Notes: generated by a model not told the origin, from the sequence alone. A stretch of 46,550 nucleotides of DNA from Bacillota bacterium (GCA_012521405.1 JAAYMK010000003.1:1-46550); one strand, 5' to 3'. Counted from the stretch's first letter, positions 8,624 to 16,690 are shown. Made by a program: numbers and translations.

Positions 8624-9859
8624 TTAAGAGGGATTAAAACTGAGATTTTGTAAATCTGGGCTTGCCGCTGGTACCATAAACTCGGAGGCGATAAGCAGGT
8701 TAGCTTGTAATTTTTTATCGCCGGAGGGGAAAAAGTCGCGGGCGCGGTTAAGGACATGGCCGCCTAAAAACAAGATTAAATCGCCTGTTTTGGCTTCTTT
8801 AAGCATGCTGTCTACGGCGTCCGGCAGGTGGGGATAGTAGGCAAAATCAATACCGTTTTCCTTTAATTCATGCAGAAAAGCTTTTTCTTCGCTTATTCTG
8901 ACTTGATATTTATTTTTTGTGTGATAGAGACTGCTGGTAACAAATAGCCGGTTTTGCCTATATTTTTTTAGCCAGGCAGACAGTTGACGGGCATTTTTTT
9001 GATTGAGGATGTGTCCACCCCTGCCATAAATACCATGCAAAAGAAGGGTTCTTTTATGGTTCAGTGATTCAATGGCGGTAAGGGCAGCCTGTATGGCGGC
9101 AGGGTTATGGGCGGCATCGTCAATGGCCAATACGGGGCTTGGCGTAATGATTTCCAGATTCCTGCGGATTCCGGGTAAACGGCTGAGGCTTTTGGCCACC
9201 GCCTGGAGATCGCCGAGGCATAAAAGGGCGATGGCTGCCGCCAGCAGAGCGTTGCTAACATTGTGCCGTCCAAGTAGCGGTAGCACTACCTTTGCCGAAC
9301 CCGGAGAAATCACCGTTTGGGTAAAGGTGTTGATTTCGGCACTTAACGTCAATTCAAATTGCGTGGCAAAACCGTGTTGCCGTATATTTTTGGCCACAAG
9401 CATAGCATTGGGATAGCTGGTGGCATAGGTAATGTATTCTACATGCCCCTCTTCTGCCAAAGCCAGAGCTTGCGGATCGTCGGCATTAATAATGAGTTTG
9501 GCGTTTTGAGGTAGTCCATTTAAAAAGGATGCCTTTGTGTTGAGATACTGTTTAGGTGTCCGGCAGGTGGTCAAATGATCTAATGAGAGATTAGTTAAGG
9601 CACCGGCGGCGAAATTTTCTATGGCAATTTTTTTTTGCTGCAAAGCTTCAGCAGGTACTTCTACCAAAAGACAATCCCACGCCTCCGCTTGCAATTGTTT
9701 AGTAAGGCGTAAAAAGTTAGCCGCTCCTTTCCAGGTGTCCGCTGTCAAAGGTTTGCAGCCGTTTGCCTGCAGGATAAATTTTGCCATGAGAATCGAACTT
9801 GTTTTACCGTTAGTGCCGGTGATGCCGATAATAGGTTTGATTTGACCAAGTGTATTCAT
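8624..9859 (-). CDS. Orphan Mur-ligase-family protein (MurE/FolC-like)
   Basis: A protein of 411 residues. The ATP-binding P-loop GITGTNGKTSS begins at about residue 12, so the N-terminal UDP-sugar-recognition domain of MurC-MurF is absent. The central domain has ALTNLSLDHL and a YLNTKASFL segment where Mur ligases place a carbamylated lysine, followed by INADDP. The C-terminal domain begins near LPGIRRNLEII and has DDAAHNPAAI, which resembles the DGAHNP motif of folylpolyglutamate synthase. It should form an amide bond using ATP, but the substrate is unknown; MurE-like, FolC-like and cyanophycin-ligase-like activities are all possible. It starts at ATG 9859 behind AAGGAGC, is divergent from rsmI and converges on ricT with no gap. 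B. subtilis has yabA-yabB-yazA here. Confidence 0.85.
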   Translation of the reverse strand: MNTLGQIKPIIGITGTNGKTSSILMAKFILQANGCKPLTADTWKGAANFLRLTKQLQAEAWDCLLVEVPAEALQQKKIAIENFAAGALTNLSLDHLTTCRTPKQYLNTKASFLNGLPQNAKLIINADDPQALALAEEGHVEYITYATSYPNAMLVAKNIRQHGFATQFELTLSAEINTFTQTVISPGSAKVVLPLLGRHNVSNALLAAAIALLCLGDLQAVAKSLSRLPGIRRNLEIITPSPVLAIDDAAHNPAAIQAALTAIESLNHKRTLLLHGIYGRGGHILNQKNARQLSAWLKKYRQNRLFVTSSLYHTKNKYQVRISEEKAFLHELKENGIDFAYYPHLPDAVDSMLKEAKTGDLILFLGGHVLNRARDFFPSGDKKLQANLLIASEFMVPAASPDLQNLSFNPS

Positions 9860-9959
9860 AGTTGCTCCTTTTTTATAAACTAAAGTTAAGCCTATTGCTA
9901 AAGTTAGTGTTTGAAGAGCTGGTCATTCTTATGTATGCCGGCAGGAGGTGTGACTAAAC

Positions 9960-10784
9960 ATGGCACCGGGAACATTATATCTCTGCCCAACACCGCTGGG
10001 AAATTTGGAAGATGTGACCCTTAGAGTATTGCGGACCTTACGCGAAGCCGATAAAATTGCGGCGGAAGATACCCGCCATACACGGAAGCTTTTGAGCCAT
10101 TATAATATTCATACTCCACTTGTGAGTTATCATGAACATAATAAAAAAGCAAAGACAGCCCTTTTAATAAACTGGCTGCAAGAGGGACAAACTATAGCTT
10201 TAGTCAGTGATGCCGGTACACCGGCCATTTCCGATCCGGGTGAAGAACTGGTGCAAGCGGCCATTGCCCGTAATCTTCCCGTTGTGTCGCTGCCTGGACC
10301 AACGGCACTGATTACGGCTTTAACTGCTTCGGGACTTCCGGTATGTCCCTTTGCTTTTTACGGCTTTTTGCCGTCCCGGGGAAAAGAAAAGAAAGCTATG
10401 CTGGAAAAAATTTTGGCGGAAGAGAAAACAGTCATTTTTTACGAGGCACCCCATCGCTTGCAGAAAACTCTTGCCGCCCTCAAGCAAGCTGACGGCAATC
10501 GCCGGGTTGTTGTGGCCAGAGAATTAACGAAAATGCATGAAGAATACCATCGAGGTACCCTTGCCGAAATAGCTGATTATTTTGCTGCCGTGCCGCCCCG
10601 TGGCGAATGTACTGTCCTCTTGGAAGCCGCCGCGCCAAAGGACATGCCGCAAATGGATATAGAAGCGCTGGCGGCAGAGTTTTTGGCAAAGGGTTTGTCT
10701 ACACGGGAAGCTGCCCGGGAAGTTGCCCGCCTTACCGGCCTTAGTCGCAATGAAGTTTATCAAAAAATCATCAAAAAGAAATAA
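9960..10784 (+). CDS. rsmI: 16S rRNA 2'-O-ribose C1402 methyltransferase
   Basis: A protein of 274 residues of the tetrapyrrole-methylase fold, the usual RsmI length. It methylates C1402 of 16S rRNA using SAM. Diagnostic stretches are LYLCPTPLGNLEDVTLR, AEDTRHTRKLLSHY, LVSDAGTPAISDPGEELV and GPTALITALTASGLP. The C-terminal part has the small helical LSTREAAREVARLTGLSRNEVY domain. ATG 9960 follows GGAGGTG. It is the counterpart of B. subtilis yabC, which also lies next to abrB. It converges on abrB, and both stop codons lie in the arms of one shared terminator. Confidence 0.96.
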   Translation: MAPGTLYLCPTPLGNLEDVTLRVLRTLREADKIAAEDTRHTRKLLSHYNIHTPLVSYHEHNKKAKTALLINWLQEGQTIALVSDAGTPAISDPGEELVQAAIARNLPVVSLPGPTALITALTASGLPVCPFAFYGFLPSRGKEKKAMLEKILAEEKTVIFYEAPHRLQKTLAALKQADGNRRVVVARELTKMHEEYHRGTLAEIADYFAAVPPRGECTVLLEAAAPKDMPQMDIEALAAEFLAKGLSTREAAREVARLTGLSRNEVYQKIIKKK

Positions 10785-10803
10785 GGGCCTTTAAGCCCTT
10801 ATT
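10780..10803. terminator. Bidirectional terminator shared by rsmI and abrB
   Basis: AATAAGGGC (10780-10788) pairs perfectly with GCCCTTATT (10795-10803). The arms contain the TAA stops of both convergent genes, and T-rich sequence follows on one side and A-rich sequence on the other. Confidence 0.75.
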
Positions 10804-11044
10804 CTAAAGCCATTTCTTTAATACATTCCTTACAAACAATACGTCCTTTAAAATGCTTTACATTATCGGCATTACCGCAGAAGAGGCAGGCCGGTTCGTA
10901 TTTTTTTAGGATGATTCTCTCGCTGTCAACATAGATTTCCAGCGAATCTTTAACATCGATGCCAAGTGTCCGCCTTAGCTCGATTGGAATGACCACCCTT
11001 CCTAACTCATCGACTTTACGTACAATCCCTGTTGATTTCAACAT
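10799..11044 (-). CDS. abrB: AbrB-family transition-state regulator
   Basis: A protein of 81 residues. The N-terminal swapped-hairpin DNA-binding domain is MLKSTGIVRKVDELGRVVIP followed by ELRRTLGI, nearly identical to AbrB and to the SpoVT N-terminus. The C-terminal 30 residues hold two CxxC pairs (CLFC and CKEC), suggesting a small zinc-binding module in place of the Bacillus AbrB C-terminal dimerisation domain. AbrB represses stationary-phase genes during growth. The position and opposite orientation between rsmI (yabC) and metG match B. subtilis. The start ATG has AGGGGGAA ahead and a sigma-A promoter at 11079-11107. Confidence 0.93.
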   Translation of the reverse strand: MLKSTGIVRKVDELGRVVIPIELRRTLGIDVKDSLEIYVDSERIILKKYEPACLFCGNADNVKHFKGRIVCKECIKEMALE

Positions 11045-11078
11045 TAATTCCCCCTATTCAACAATGTTCGACATATTG

Positions 11079-11107
11079 AGTATACCAGCAATTCCCAAAC
11101 AAAACAA
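11079..11107 (-). promoter_or_regulatory. Sigma-A promoter for abrB
   Basis: Read on the - strand: TTGTTT (11107-11102), a 17-bp spacer and TATACT (11084-11079), with TGG giving an extended -10. The AT-rich surroundings would suit AbrB autoregulation, which is inference from the family. Confidence 0.55.
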
Positions 11108-11163
11108 GTATTTTTTTCTAGATTTATATTAATTTCCTAGATTATCATATATTTGCGGCATAC

Positions 11164-11193
11164 TTGCAAAAAACGGCTTTGTCTTGCTATAAT
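11164..11193 (+). promoter_or_regulatory. Sigma-A promoter for metG
   Basis: TTGCAA (11164-11169), an 18-bp spacer and TATAAT (11188-11193) with TGC giving an extended -10. The leader is only about 40 nt, so no T-box or SAM riboswitch fits in it. Confidence 0.65.
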
Positions 11194-11240
11194 TAACTAT
11201 TAAAAGCCAAGAGATGTATTTTATATAAAGGAGAATAAAA

Positions 11241-13196
11241 ATGGAGAAGAAAACTTTTTATATTACCACGCCGATTTATTACCCCAGCGATAAATTGCAT
11301 ATTGGTCATTGTTATACTACGGTAGCGGCAGATGCCTTAGCACGTTTTAAACGGCTTGCCGGTTATGAGGTCTTTTTTTTAACGGGTACGGATGAGCACG
11401 GACAAAAAATAGAAAGACGTGCCCTAGCAGCCGGTAAAGAACCAAAGGAATTTGTGGATGAAATTGTGGCCTGGATTAAAAATTTATGGAAGCTTTTGGA
11501 TATTTCCTATGATGATTTTATCCGCACCACCGAAAAACGGCACATGCAGGCAGTACAAAAGATCTTTCAGAAATTTTATGAGCAGGGAGATATTTATAAA
11601 GCAAAATATGAAGGTTGGTATTGTACTCCCTGTGAGGCTTTTTGGACAGAACGCCAGCTTGTAGAAGGTAATTGTCCCGATTGTGGACGTCCTGTGGAGC
11701 TGGTGGCAGAGGAAAGCTATTTCTTTAAGATGTCCAAATATGTGGACAGATTGGTGGAGCATATTGAAACACATCCTGAATTTATCCAGCCGGTGGCACG
11801 CAAAAATGAGATGATTAATAATTTTATCAAACCGGGGCTGGAAGATTTATGTGTTTCCCGTACTACCTTTAAATGGGGTATTCCCGTACCTTTTGACCCG
11901 GATCATGTCATTTATGTTTGGCTAGATGCTTTAAGCAACTATATTACCGCTTTAGGCTATATGTCAGAGGACGACAGTTTATTGAAAACTTTTTGGCCGG
12001 CCAATGTACAACTAATTGGGAAAGAAATTGTGCGTTTTCATACCATCTATTGGCCTATCTTTTTAATGGCTCTGGGGCTGGAGCTGCCGGAAAAAGTTTT
12101 TGGTCACGGCTGGTTGCTTTTGGATGACGGTAAGATGTCTAAATCCAAAGGAAATGTTGTGGACCCGATTGTTTTAATTGACCGCTATGGCTCCGATGCC
12201 ATCCGCTACTTCTTGTTGCGCGAGATTTCCTTTGGTGCCGACGGTCATTTCAGTGAAGAGGCGCTGGTACAGCGTTTAAACTTTGACTTGGCCAATGATT
12301 TGGGCAATTTGCTTAACCGTACTTTAGCCATGCTGAAGAAATACTTTGACGGGCGGATTCCAGAGCGCGGTGAAGCCGGTCCGGAAGATGAAGAACTGCT
12401 GCAAGAGGCGGCAATGTTGCCGCAAAAACTTGAAGCACTGATGGATGAGTTGCAGCTTTCCGGTGCTTTAGCCGAATTGTGGAAATTTATCGGCAGGGCC
12501 AACAAATATATTGAGGAAACGGCGCCCTGGGCCCTAAAAAAAGCAGGTAAAGAAAGCCGGTTGCAGACAGTGATGTATAACTTGCTGGAAAGCATCCGCT
12601 TCATTTCCGTTTTACTTTCACCCTTTATGCCGAAAACCCCCATAAGAATCTGGCAGCAGTTAGGGATTGCAAATTATCCGGAACTGCATACTTGGGAGAG
12701 CCTAAAAACTTTTGGCGGCCTGCCGGCAGGAATTTCCACCCAGCCGGGAGAAGTTCTTTTCCCACGGCTTGAATTAACCGCCGAAGGCGGTCCTGTACGG
12801 CAAGCAACAAAAAAAGACAAGCCGCAAACAACAAAGCAGCCGCAAAAAGCTAAAGAAAAACAAACTGAAGGCTTGATTTCCATAGATGAGTTTGCCCGCG
12901 TTGACCTGCGGGTAGCGGAAATTAAGGAGGCAGAAAAAGTTCAAGGCGCAGACAGGTTGCTGAAATTGATTGTTGCCCTGGGGGAAGAGCAACGCCAAGT
13001 AGTGGCCGGCATTGCCCAGCATTACCAGCCGGATGAATTAATTGGCAAAAGAGTAATTTTTGTAGCCAATTTAAAACCTGCCAAATTGCGGGGCATCGTT
13101 TCCGAAGGGATGCTTTTGGCTGCTTCCGATGACGAGGGGAATTTAACTTTGGTCACTACGGAGGCTCCCATAAAGACAGGCAGTAAGGTGAAATAA
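11241..13196 (+). CDS. metG: Methionyl-tRNA synthetase
   Basis: A protein of 651 residues, the long bacterial form. It charges tRNA-Met in the cytosol. The class I signature HIGH is at residues 20-23 and KMSKSKG begins at Lys298. A zinc knuckle with four cysteines (CTPC and CPDC, about residues 128-151) places it in the Zn-containing group. After the anticodon-binding helical domain there is a Lys/Gln-rich linker (about 515-545) and a C-terminal OB-fold tRNA-binding domain beginning at ISIDEFARVDLRVAEIK, which makes the enzyme a dimer in relatives. ATAAAGGAG precedes the ATG. tatD follows immediately after the stop, as in B. subtilis metS-yabD. Confidence 0.98.
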   Translation: MEKKTFYITTPIYYPSDKLHIGHCYTTVAADALARFKRLAGYEVFFLTGTDEHGQKIERRALAAGKEPKEFVDEIVAWIKNLWKLLDISYDDFIRTTEKRHMQAVQKIFQKFYEQGDIYKAKYEGWYCTPCEAFWTERQLVEGNCPDCGRPVELVAEESYFFKMSKYVDRLVEHIETHPEFIQPVARKNEMINNFIKPGLEDLCVSRTTFKWGIPVPFDPDHVIYVWLDALSNYITALGYMSEDDSLLKTFWPANVQLIGKEIVRFHTIYWPIFLMALGLELPEKVFGHGWLLLDDGKMSKSKGNVVDPIVLIDRYGSDAIRYFLLREISFGADGHFSEEALVQRLNFDLANDLGNLLNRTLAMLKKYFDGRIPERGEAGPEDEELLQEAAMLPQKLEALMDELQLSGALAELWKFIGRANKYIEETAPWALKKAGKESRLQTVMYNLLESIRFISVLLSPFMPKTPIRIWQQLGIANYPELHTWESLKTFGGLPAGISTQPGEVLFPRLELTAEGGPVRQATKKDKPQTTKQPQKAKEKQTEGLISIDEFARVDLRVAEIKEAEKVQGADRLLKLIVALGEEQRQVVAGIAQHYQPDELIGKRVIFVANLKPAKLRGIVSEGMLLAASDDEGNLTLVTTEAPIKTGSKVK

Positions 13197-13976
13197 ATGC
13201 TGACAGATTCACACGCTCATTTAACGGACAAGCGTTTGCAAAAAGATATTGTTGCAGTGCTGGCGCGGGCGAAAGCAGTCGGTGTAGATACCATTATCAA
13301 TGTGGGTTGTGATTTGCCGTCAGCCCAAATAGCCGTGGAACAGGCAGCCAAGTATGAAGGCGTTTATGCGGCTGTCGGCATTCATCCCCACGATGCAAAG
13401 GATGCGGATGAAAGGACGTGGGAGGTACTACGCCGGCTGGCTTTGCAACCAAAGGTTGTAGCCCTTGGGGAAATGGGTTTTGATTTTTACTACAACCATT
13501 CGCCGCGTAAAGTGCAGGAAGAAGTATTTCGCCGCCAGCTTAATCTTGCGCGCCAATTGCATTTGCCGGTTATCATTCATGATCGCGAAGCCCATGAGGA
13601 AACATTTGCGGTTTTGCGTGATGAAAAAGCGGCAGATGTTGGTGGAGTCTTGCATTGCTTTTCCGGCGATGTTGCTTTCGCCAAGAAGTGTTTGGATTTA
13701 GGTTTTTATCTGTCCTTTGCCGGTTCCATTACTTTTAAAAATCCCGGGGCTTTACCGGAAGTGGCCCGCATGGTGCCCCTAGACCGTATTTTGGTGGAAA
13801 CAGATTCACCCTATCTGGCTCCGGTACCTTATCGTGGTAAACGGAATGAACCGGCTTTTGTTAAAGAAGTGGCGCTGAAAATAGCAGACTTACGCGGTCT
13901 CGCCTTTGCAGATTTTGCCCGTACCGTCAGTGAGAATGCACGTACTTTGTTTGCGTTGGACAAGTTTGACCGGTAG
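13197..13976 (+). CDS. tatD: TatD-family metal-dependent hydrolase
   Basis: A protein of 259 residues. TatD-family enzymes are TIM-barrel metallohydrolases with DNase activity in some members. The metal ligands are in family context: DSHAHLTD at the N-terminus, the glutamate in LGEMGFDFYYN, HDREAHEETF, LHCFSGD and the closing ETDSPYLAP. The ATG is the first triplet after the metG stop, with TAAGGTG inside metG as the ribosome binding site, so it is co-translated with metG. It is equivalent to B. subtilis yabD. Confidence 0.95.
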   Translation: MLTDSHAHLTDKRLQKDIVAVLARAKAVGVDTIINVGCDLPSAQIAVEQAAKYEGVYAAVGIHPHDAKDADERTWEVLRRLALQPKVVALGEMGFDFYYNHSPRKVQEEVFRRQLNLARQLHLPVIIHDREAHEETFAVLRDEKAADVGGVLHCFSGDVAFAKKCLDLGFYLSFAGSITFKNPGALPEVARMVPLDRILVETDSPYLAPVPYRGKRNEPAFVKEVALKIADLRGLAFADFARTVSENARTLFALDKFDR

Positions 13977-14016
13977 TGCCGTCAAACCTGTTATTAACAA
14001 AAAGGGGGAGATATCC

Positions 14017-15030
14017 ATGACCTTTCCCGGCTGCTTGGCAAGCATAGGCGGCAAACGATTTGCGGGAAAGGCATTCATGCTCTTGGCCCTGTGTTTAATC
14101 GTTACTGCTGTTTATTTGCTTATAAATGCAGAAAAAACTGTCTATCTGACTGTTGACGGCAAAAAAACTCAATTAACTACCAAGGCTGAAACGGTTGGTG
14201 AGGTGCTGGCAGCTTCTGGTATCTATCCTGGTGCCTATGATATTTTAATACCTGCAGCTGACACTAAAGTGGAAAAGGAAATGGAGATATATTTAAAAAG
14301 GGCTTTCCCCGTTTATTTAAAAGTAGATCAGCAACTGCGGCTGGTTTACACAACGGCAGAGAATGTGGCCGACTTTTTAGCTGCCGAGCAAGTCCACCTT
14401 TCCGCCATGGACCGGGTTTACCCGCAGCTTACTTCTACTTTAAAGCGTAATGATACAGTAGAAGTAATCCGTGTTACTACCAAATTGGTGGAAGAAGAAT
14501 ATCCCTTGGATTTTAAGACCATCACCAAAAAGGACCCTACACTGCCGCTGGGAAAAAAGCGGGTAGAAGTTGAAGGGGAAAAGGGTGTGCTTGTAAAAAC
14601 CTATCAAGTTGTGTTGGCCAATGGTCAGGAAGAAAGTCGCGAACTGGTTGAGGAAAAATGTGTACGTGAGCCTATCAATCGCGTGGTGGCTATCGGCACA
14701 AAACAGGATCCGGTAGTGACGGTTAGTGCGCGCGGCGGGAGGCGTGTTTATGAAGGTATTGCCTCCTGGATTAGTAATAAATTTCACGGGAAAAAGACCG
14801 CTTACGGCGATGTTTATAATCAAGACGCTTTTACCTGTGCTTTCCCCGATAAAGCTTTACGAGGCAAAACTTTACGTGTTACATATCTAAAGACGGGGCG
14901 CAGCGTAGATGTGGTCGTCAACGACTTTGGGCCGCATGTCAAAGGCCGTATTATTGACTTATCGGCAGCGGCGGCACGTGCCATTGGCCTCTCCGGTGTG
15001 GGACGGGTGAAAGTTGAAGTACTTGAATAA
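14017..15030 (+). CDS. YabE-like wall protein: DUF348 x2, G5 and RlpA-type DPBB domain
   Basis: A protein of 337 residues from ATG 14017 behind AAAGGGGGAG; the frame is open further upstream inside tatD but without a better start. Residues 20-38 form a membrane anchor or signal. Two DUF348 repeats follow (VYLTVDGKKTQLTT and VYLKVDQQLRLVYT), then a G5 domain (about 150-235). The last 95 residues match the double-psi beta barrel of RlpA (GIASWISNKFHGKKTAYGD, VVVNDFGPHVKGRIIDLS). B. subtilis YabE occupies the same place but ends in a 3D domain. Such proteins act on peptidoglycan outside the cell, and RlpA homologs are lytic transglycosylases. The swap of 3D for an RlpA domain is unusual; a separate 3D protein lies two genes downstream. 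Confidence 0.85.
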   Translation: MTFPGCLASIGGKRFAGKAFMLLALCLIVTAVYLLINAEKTVYLTVDGKKTQLTTKAETVGEVLAASGIYPGAYDILIPAADTKVEKEMEIYLKRAFPVYLKVDQQLRLVYTTAENVADFLAAEQVHLSAMDRVYPQLTSTLKRNDTVEVIRVTTKLVEEEYPLDFKTITKKDPTLPLGKKRVEVEGEKGVLVKTYQVVLANGQEESRELVEEKCVREPINRVVAIGTKQDPVVTVSARGGRRVYEGIASWISNKFHGKKTAYGDVYNQDAFTCAFPDKALRGKTLRVTYLKTGRSVDVVVNDFGPHVKGRIIDLSAAAARAIGLSGVGRVKVEVLE

Positions 15031-15059
15031 ATTAAATAAATAGTGCTTGAGGTGTCTTT

Positions 15060-15734
15060 ATGGATAAGGCGGCCTGCATCATGGCAGCTGTGCTGTTATT
15101 GGTGGTAGTGGTTTTAAGTTCTGTGCAAATTGTGGTCTTGGCCGACGTTTTCTTTTATCGACAATATGAGCGCAATAATGTCTTTCAAATAACCCAGATC
15201 GAACCGGCGGAGCTTATGCGCATCACAGATGAAATCCAAGCTTATTTAATGGGGCGGCGGAAAGATTTCCTTATCTACGGTACAGTGGCGGGCCAGTACC
15301 GGCAAATTTTTACGGAACGTGAAATTTTACATATGGTTGACGTACAAAATTTGTTTCGTTCCGGTTTTTATCTGCGCAATACTGCCCTTGTCTTACTGCT
15401 GGTCTGCCTGTTGTATTTATGGCACCGCCGGCAGAAATTTTTTTATCTGGCGCTGTTGGGAAGTACTTTCACATTTTTAGGTTTGGGTTTGCTCATAGGC
15501 ATAGCCCTGGCCTTGGATTTTCAGCGTTTTTTTATTTTATTTCATGAAATTTTTTTTCGAAATGATCTTTGGCTTCTTGATCCCCGGGAAAGTATTTTAA
15601 TTAACATGGTACCAGAACCTTTTTTTATGTCTGCAGCTTGGCTGATCTTGCTCCTTGCAGCCATAATTTTTTTGCTCTGTGGACTGGTGGGTTTTTGGGG
15701 ACTGAAGTATAACCGCACCGTTTCCCGCCTTTAA
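15060..15734 (+). CDS. Integral membrane protein, TIGR01906/DUF1461 family
   Basis: A protein of 224 residues with four predicted membrane helices (about residues 6-28, 104-121, 127-150 and 191-215). The loop between helices 3 and 4 carries the family signature FHEIFFRNDLWLLDP...LINMVPEPFF. Function is unknown. It starts 29 bases after the YabE-like gene with GAGGTG ahead of the ATG, so it is probably in the same operon. No counterpart lies at this place in B. subtilis. Confidence 0.82.
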   Translation: MDKAACIMAAVLLLVVVVLSSVQIVVLADVFFYRQYERNNVFQITQIEPAELMRITDEIQAYLMGRRKDFLIYGTVAGQYRQIFTEREILHMVDVQNLFRSGFYLRNTALVLLLVCLLYLWHRRQKFFYLALLGSTFTFLGLGLLIGIALALDFQRFFILFHEIFFRNDLWLLDPRESILINMVPEPFFMSAAWLILLLAAIIFLLCGLVGFWGLKYNRTVSRL

Positions 15735-15813
15735 GGAAAGCTTAGGAGCTGCCGACAGCATGTATAGTTTAGACAAATATTGGCAATGATATATTCCAGC
15801 CCGTTTTTGGAAG

Positions 15814-15854
15814 CAATCGAGCAAATTTGACAAATTTCGATTGTTTGTATCGAA
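15814..15854. promoter_or_regulatory. Inverted-repeat region with a -35-like TTGACA upstream of the 3D-domain gene
   Basis: CAATCGA (15814-15820) pairs with TCGATTG (15837-15843) and encloses a CAAATTTG palindrome (15822-15829). A second pair, TTCGAT (15836-15841) and ATCGAA (15849-15854), overlaps the right arm. TTGACA (15827-15832) sits inside, but no good -10 lies 16-18 bp downstream. The arrangement could be an operator or alternative RNA hairpins. Confidence 0.4.
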
Positions 15855-15878
15855 TGAGGAGAATCGGGAGGGAAGATC

Positions 15879-16655
15879 ATGCCAAGATTGAAGCGGGGCT
15901 GCAGCGCAGTGGGTAAGAACGGCCTGAAGCCCCTTATTTTCATGCTGGCGGCAAGTTTAATGGTTATAGGAGCATCACTGGCTGTGACTGTGGAACCTGC
16001 CGACCGGCAGCAAGAACAAGTGGAGGAGGAAGATGCCGCATACATTAAAGAAATGTCACTTGAGACAATAAAGCGGCATGATAATTTAGAAAGGGTAAGT
16101 AAAAGGGAAAACTCCGTCCTTAATGGAGAAGCTCAAAAAACGCTAGCACCGAGAACGATGACAGAAACCGGTAGTGAAAAAAGGCAAATTAGGTTAGCGC
16201 AAGCTTTACAGGCAGAAAAGCTGCAGGAGAATGAAGAAGAAACTACAGACAGAAACGGTAATTACCTCCTCTCACGGGGTGGACAGCGGGTAAATTATCT
16301 TGATGTGTATACAGTTACAGCAACAGCTTATTGTCCCGGCACTGTGGCCAGCGGCTGCCCGCATGATGAGAACGGCCGCAGTGTTTGTACCGGAAAATTT
16401 AATGACGGTATTACGGCAAGCGGTATGAAAGCCGTTGCCGGTGACGGTAGCAAGGAAAAACCCCATTTGGTGGCGGTGGATCCTGATATTTTTCCTTTAG
16501 GGAGCAAACTTTATATTGAAGGTTATGGTTTTGCCGTGGCGGCAGATACAGGCCAAGCCATTAAAGGTTTACGTTTGGATATGCTTTTTCCGGATCACCT
16601 CAGCGCTTTAAAGTTTGGCCGTCGCCGGCTGCAAGTTTATCGTTTGCCGCAGTAG
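15879..16655 (+). CDS. Membrane-anchored 3D-domain cell-wall protein
   Basis: A protein of 258 residues. Residues 15-33 are a hydrophobic N-terminal anchor, followed by about 100 charged, Glu/Gln-rich residues that look like an extended or coiled spacer. The C-terminal 110 residues are a 3D domain named after its three aspartates: TATAYCPG near the start, then VAVDPDIFPLGSKLYIEGYG, then AADTGQAIKGLRLDMLF. The 3D domain is related to MltA-type lytic transglycosylase barrels and is found in YabE, YocH and other wall enzymes. The ATG follows GGGAGGGAAG. In B. subtilis rnmV (yabF) lies between yabE and ksgA; it is not here. Confidence 0.88.
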   Translation: MPRLKRGCSAVGKNGLKPLIFMLAASLMVIGASLAVTVEPADRQQEQVEEEDAAYIKEMSLETIKRHDNLERVSKRENSVLNGEAQKTLAPRTMTETGSEKRQIRLAQALQAEKLQENEEETTDRNGNYLLSRGGQRVNYLDVYTVTATAYCPGTVASGCPHDENGRSVCTGKFNDGITASGMKAVAGDGSKEKPHLVAVDPDIFPLGSKLYIEGYGFAVAADTGQAIKGLRLDMLFPDHLSALKFGRRRLQVYRLPQ

Positions 16656-16690
16656 TTAGCCGTACCTGCCTGCGGGAAAGGAGACTGACG

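Noticed and set aside
11045-11240. T-box or SAM riboswitch upstream of metG
   Set aside because: The promoter lies only about 40 bases before the start, leaving no room, and no T-box core or SAM aptamer sequence is present.
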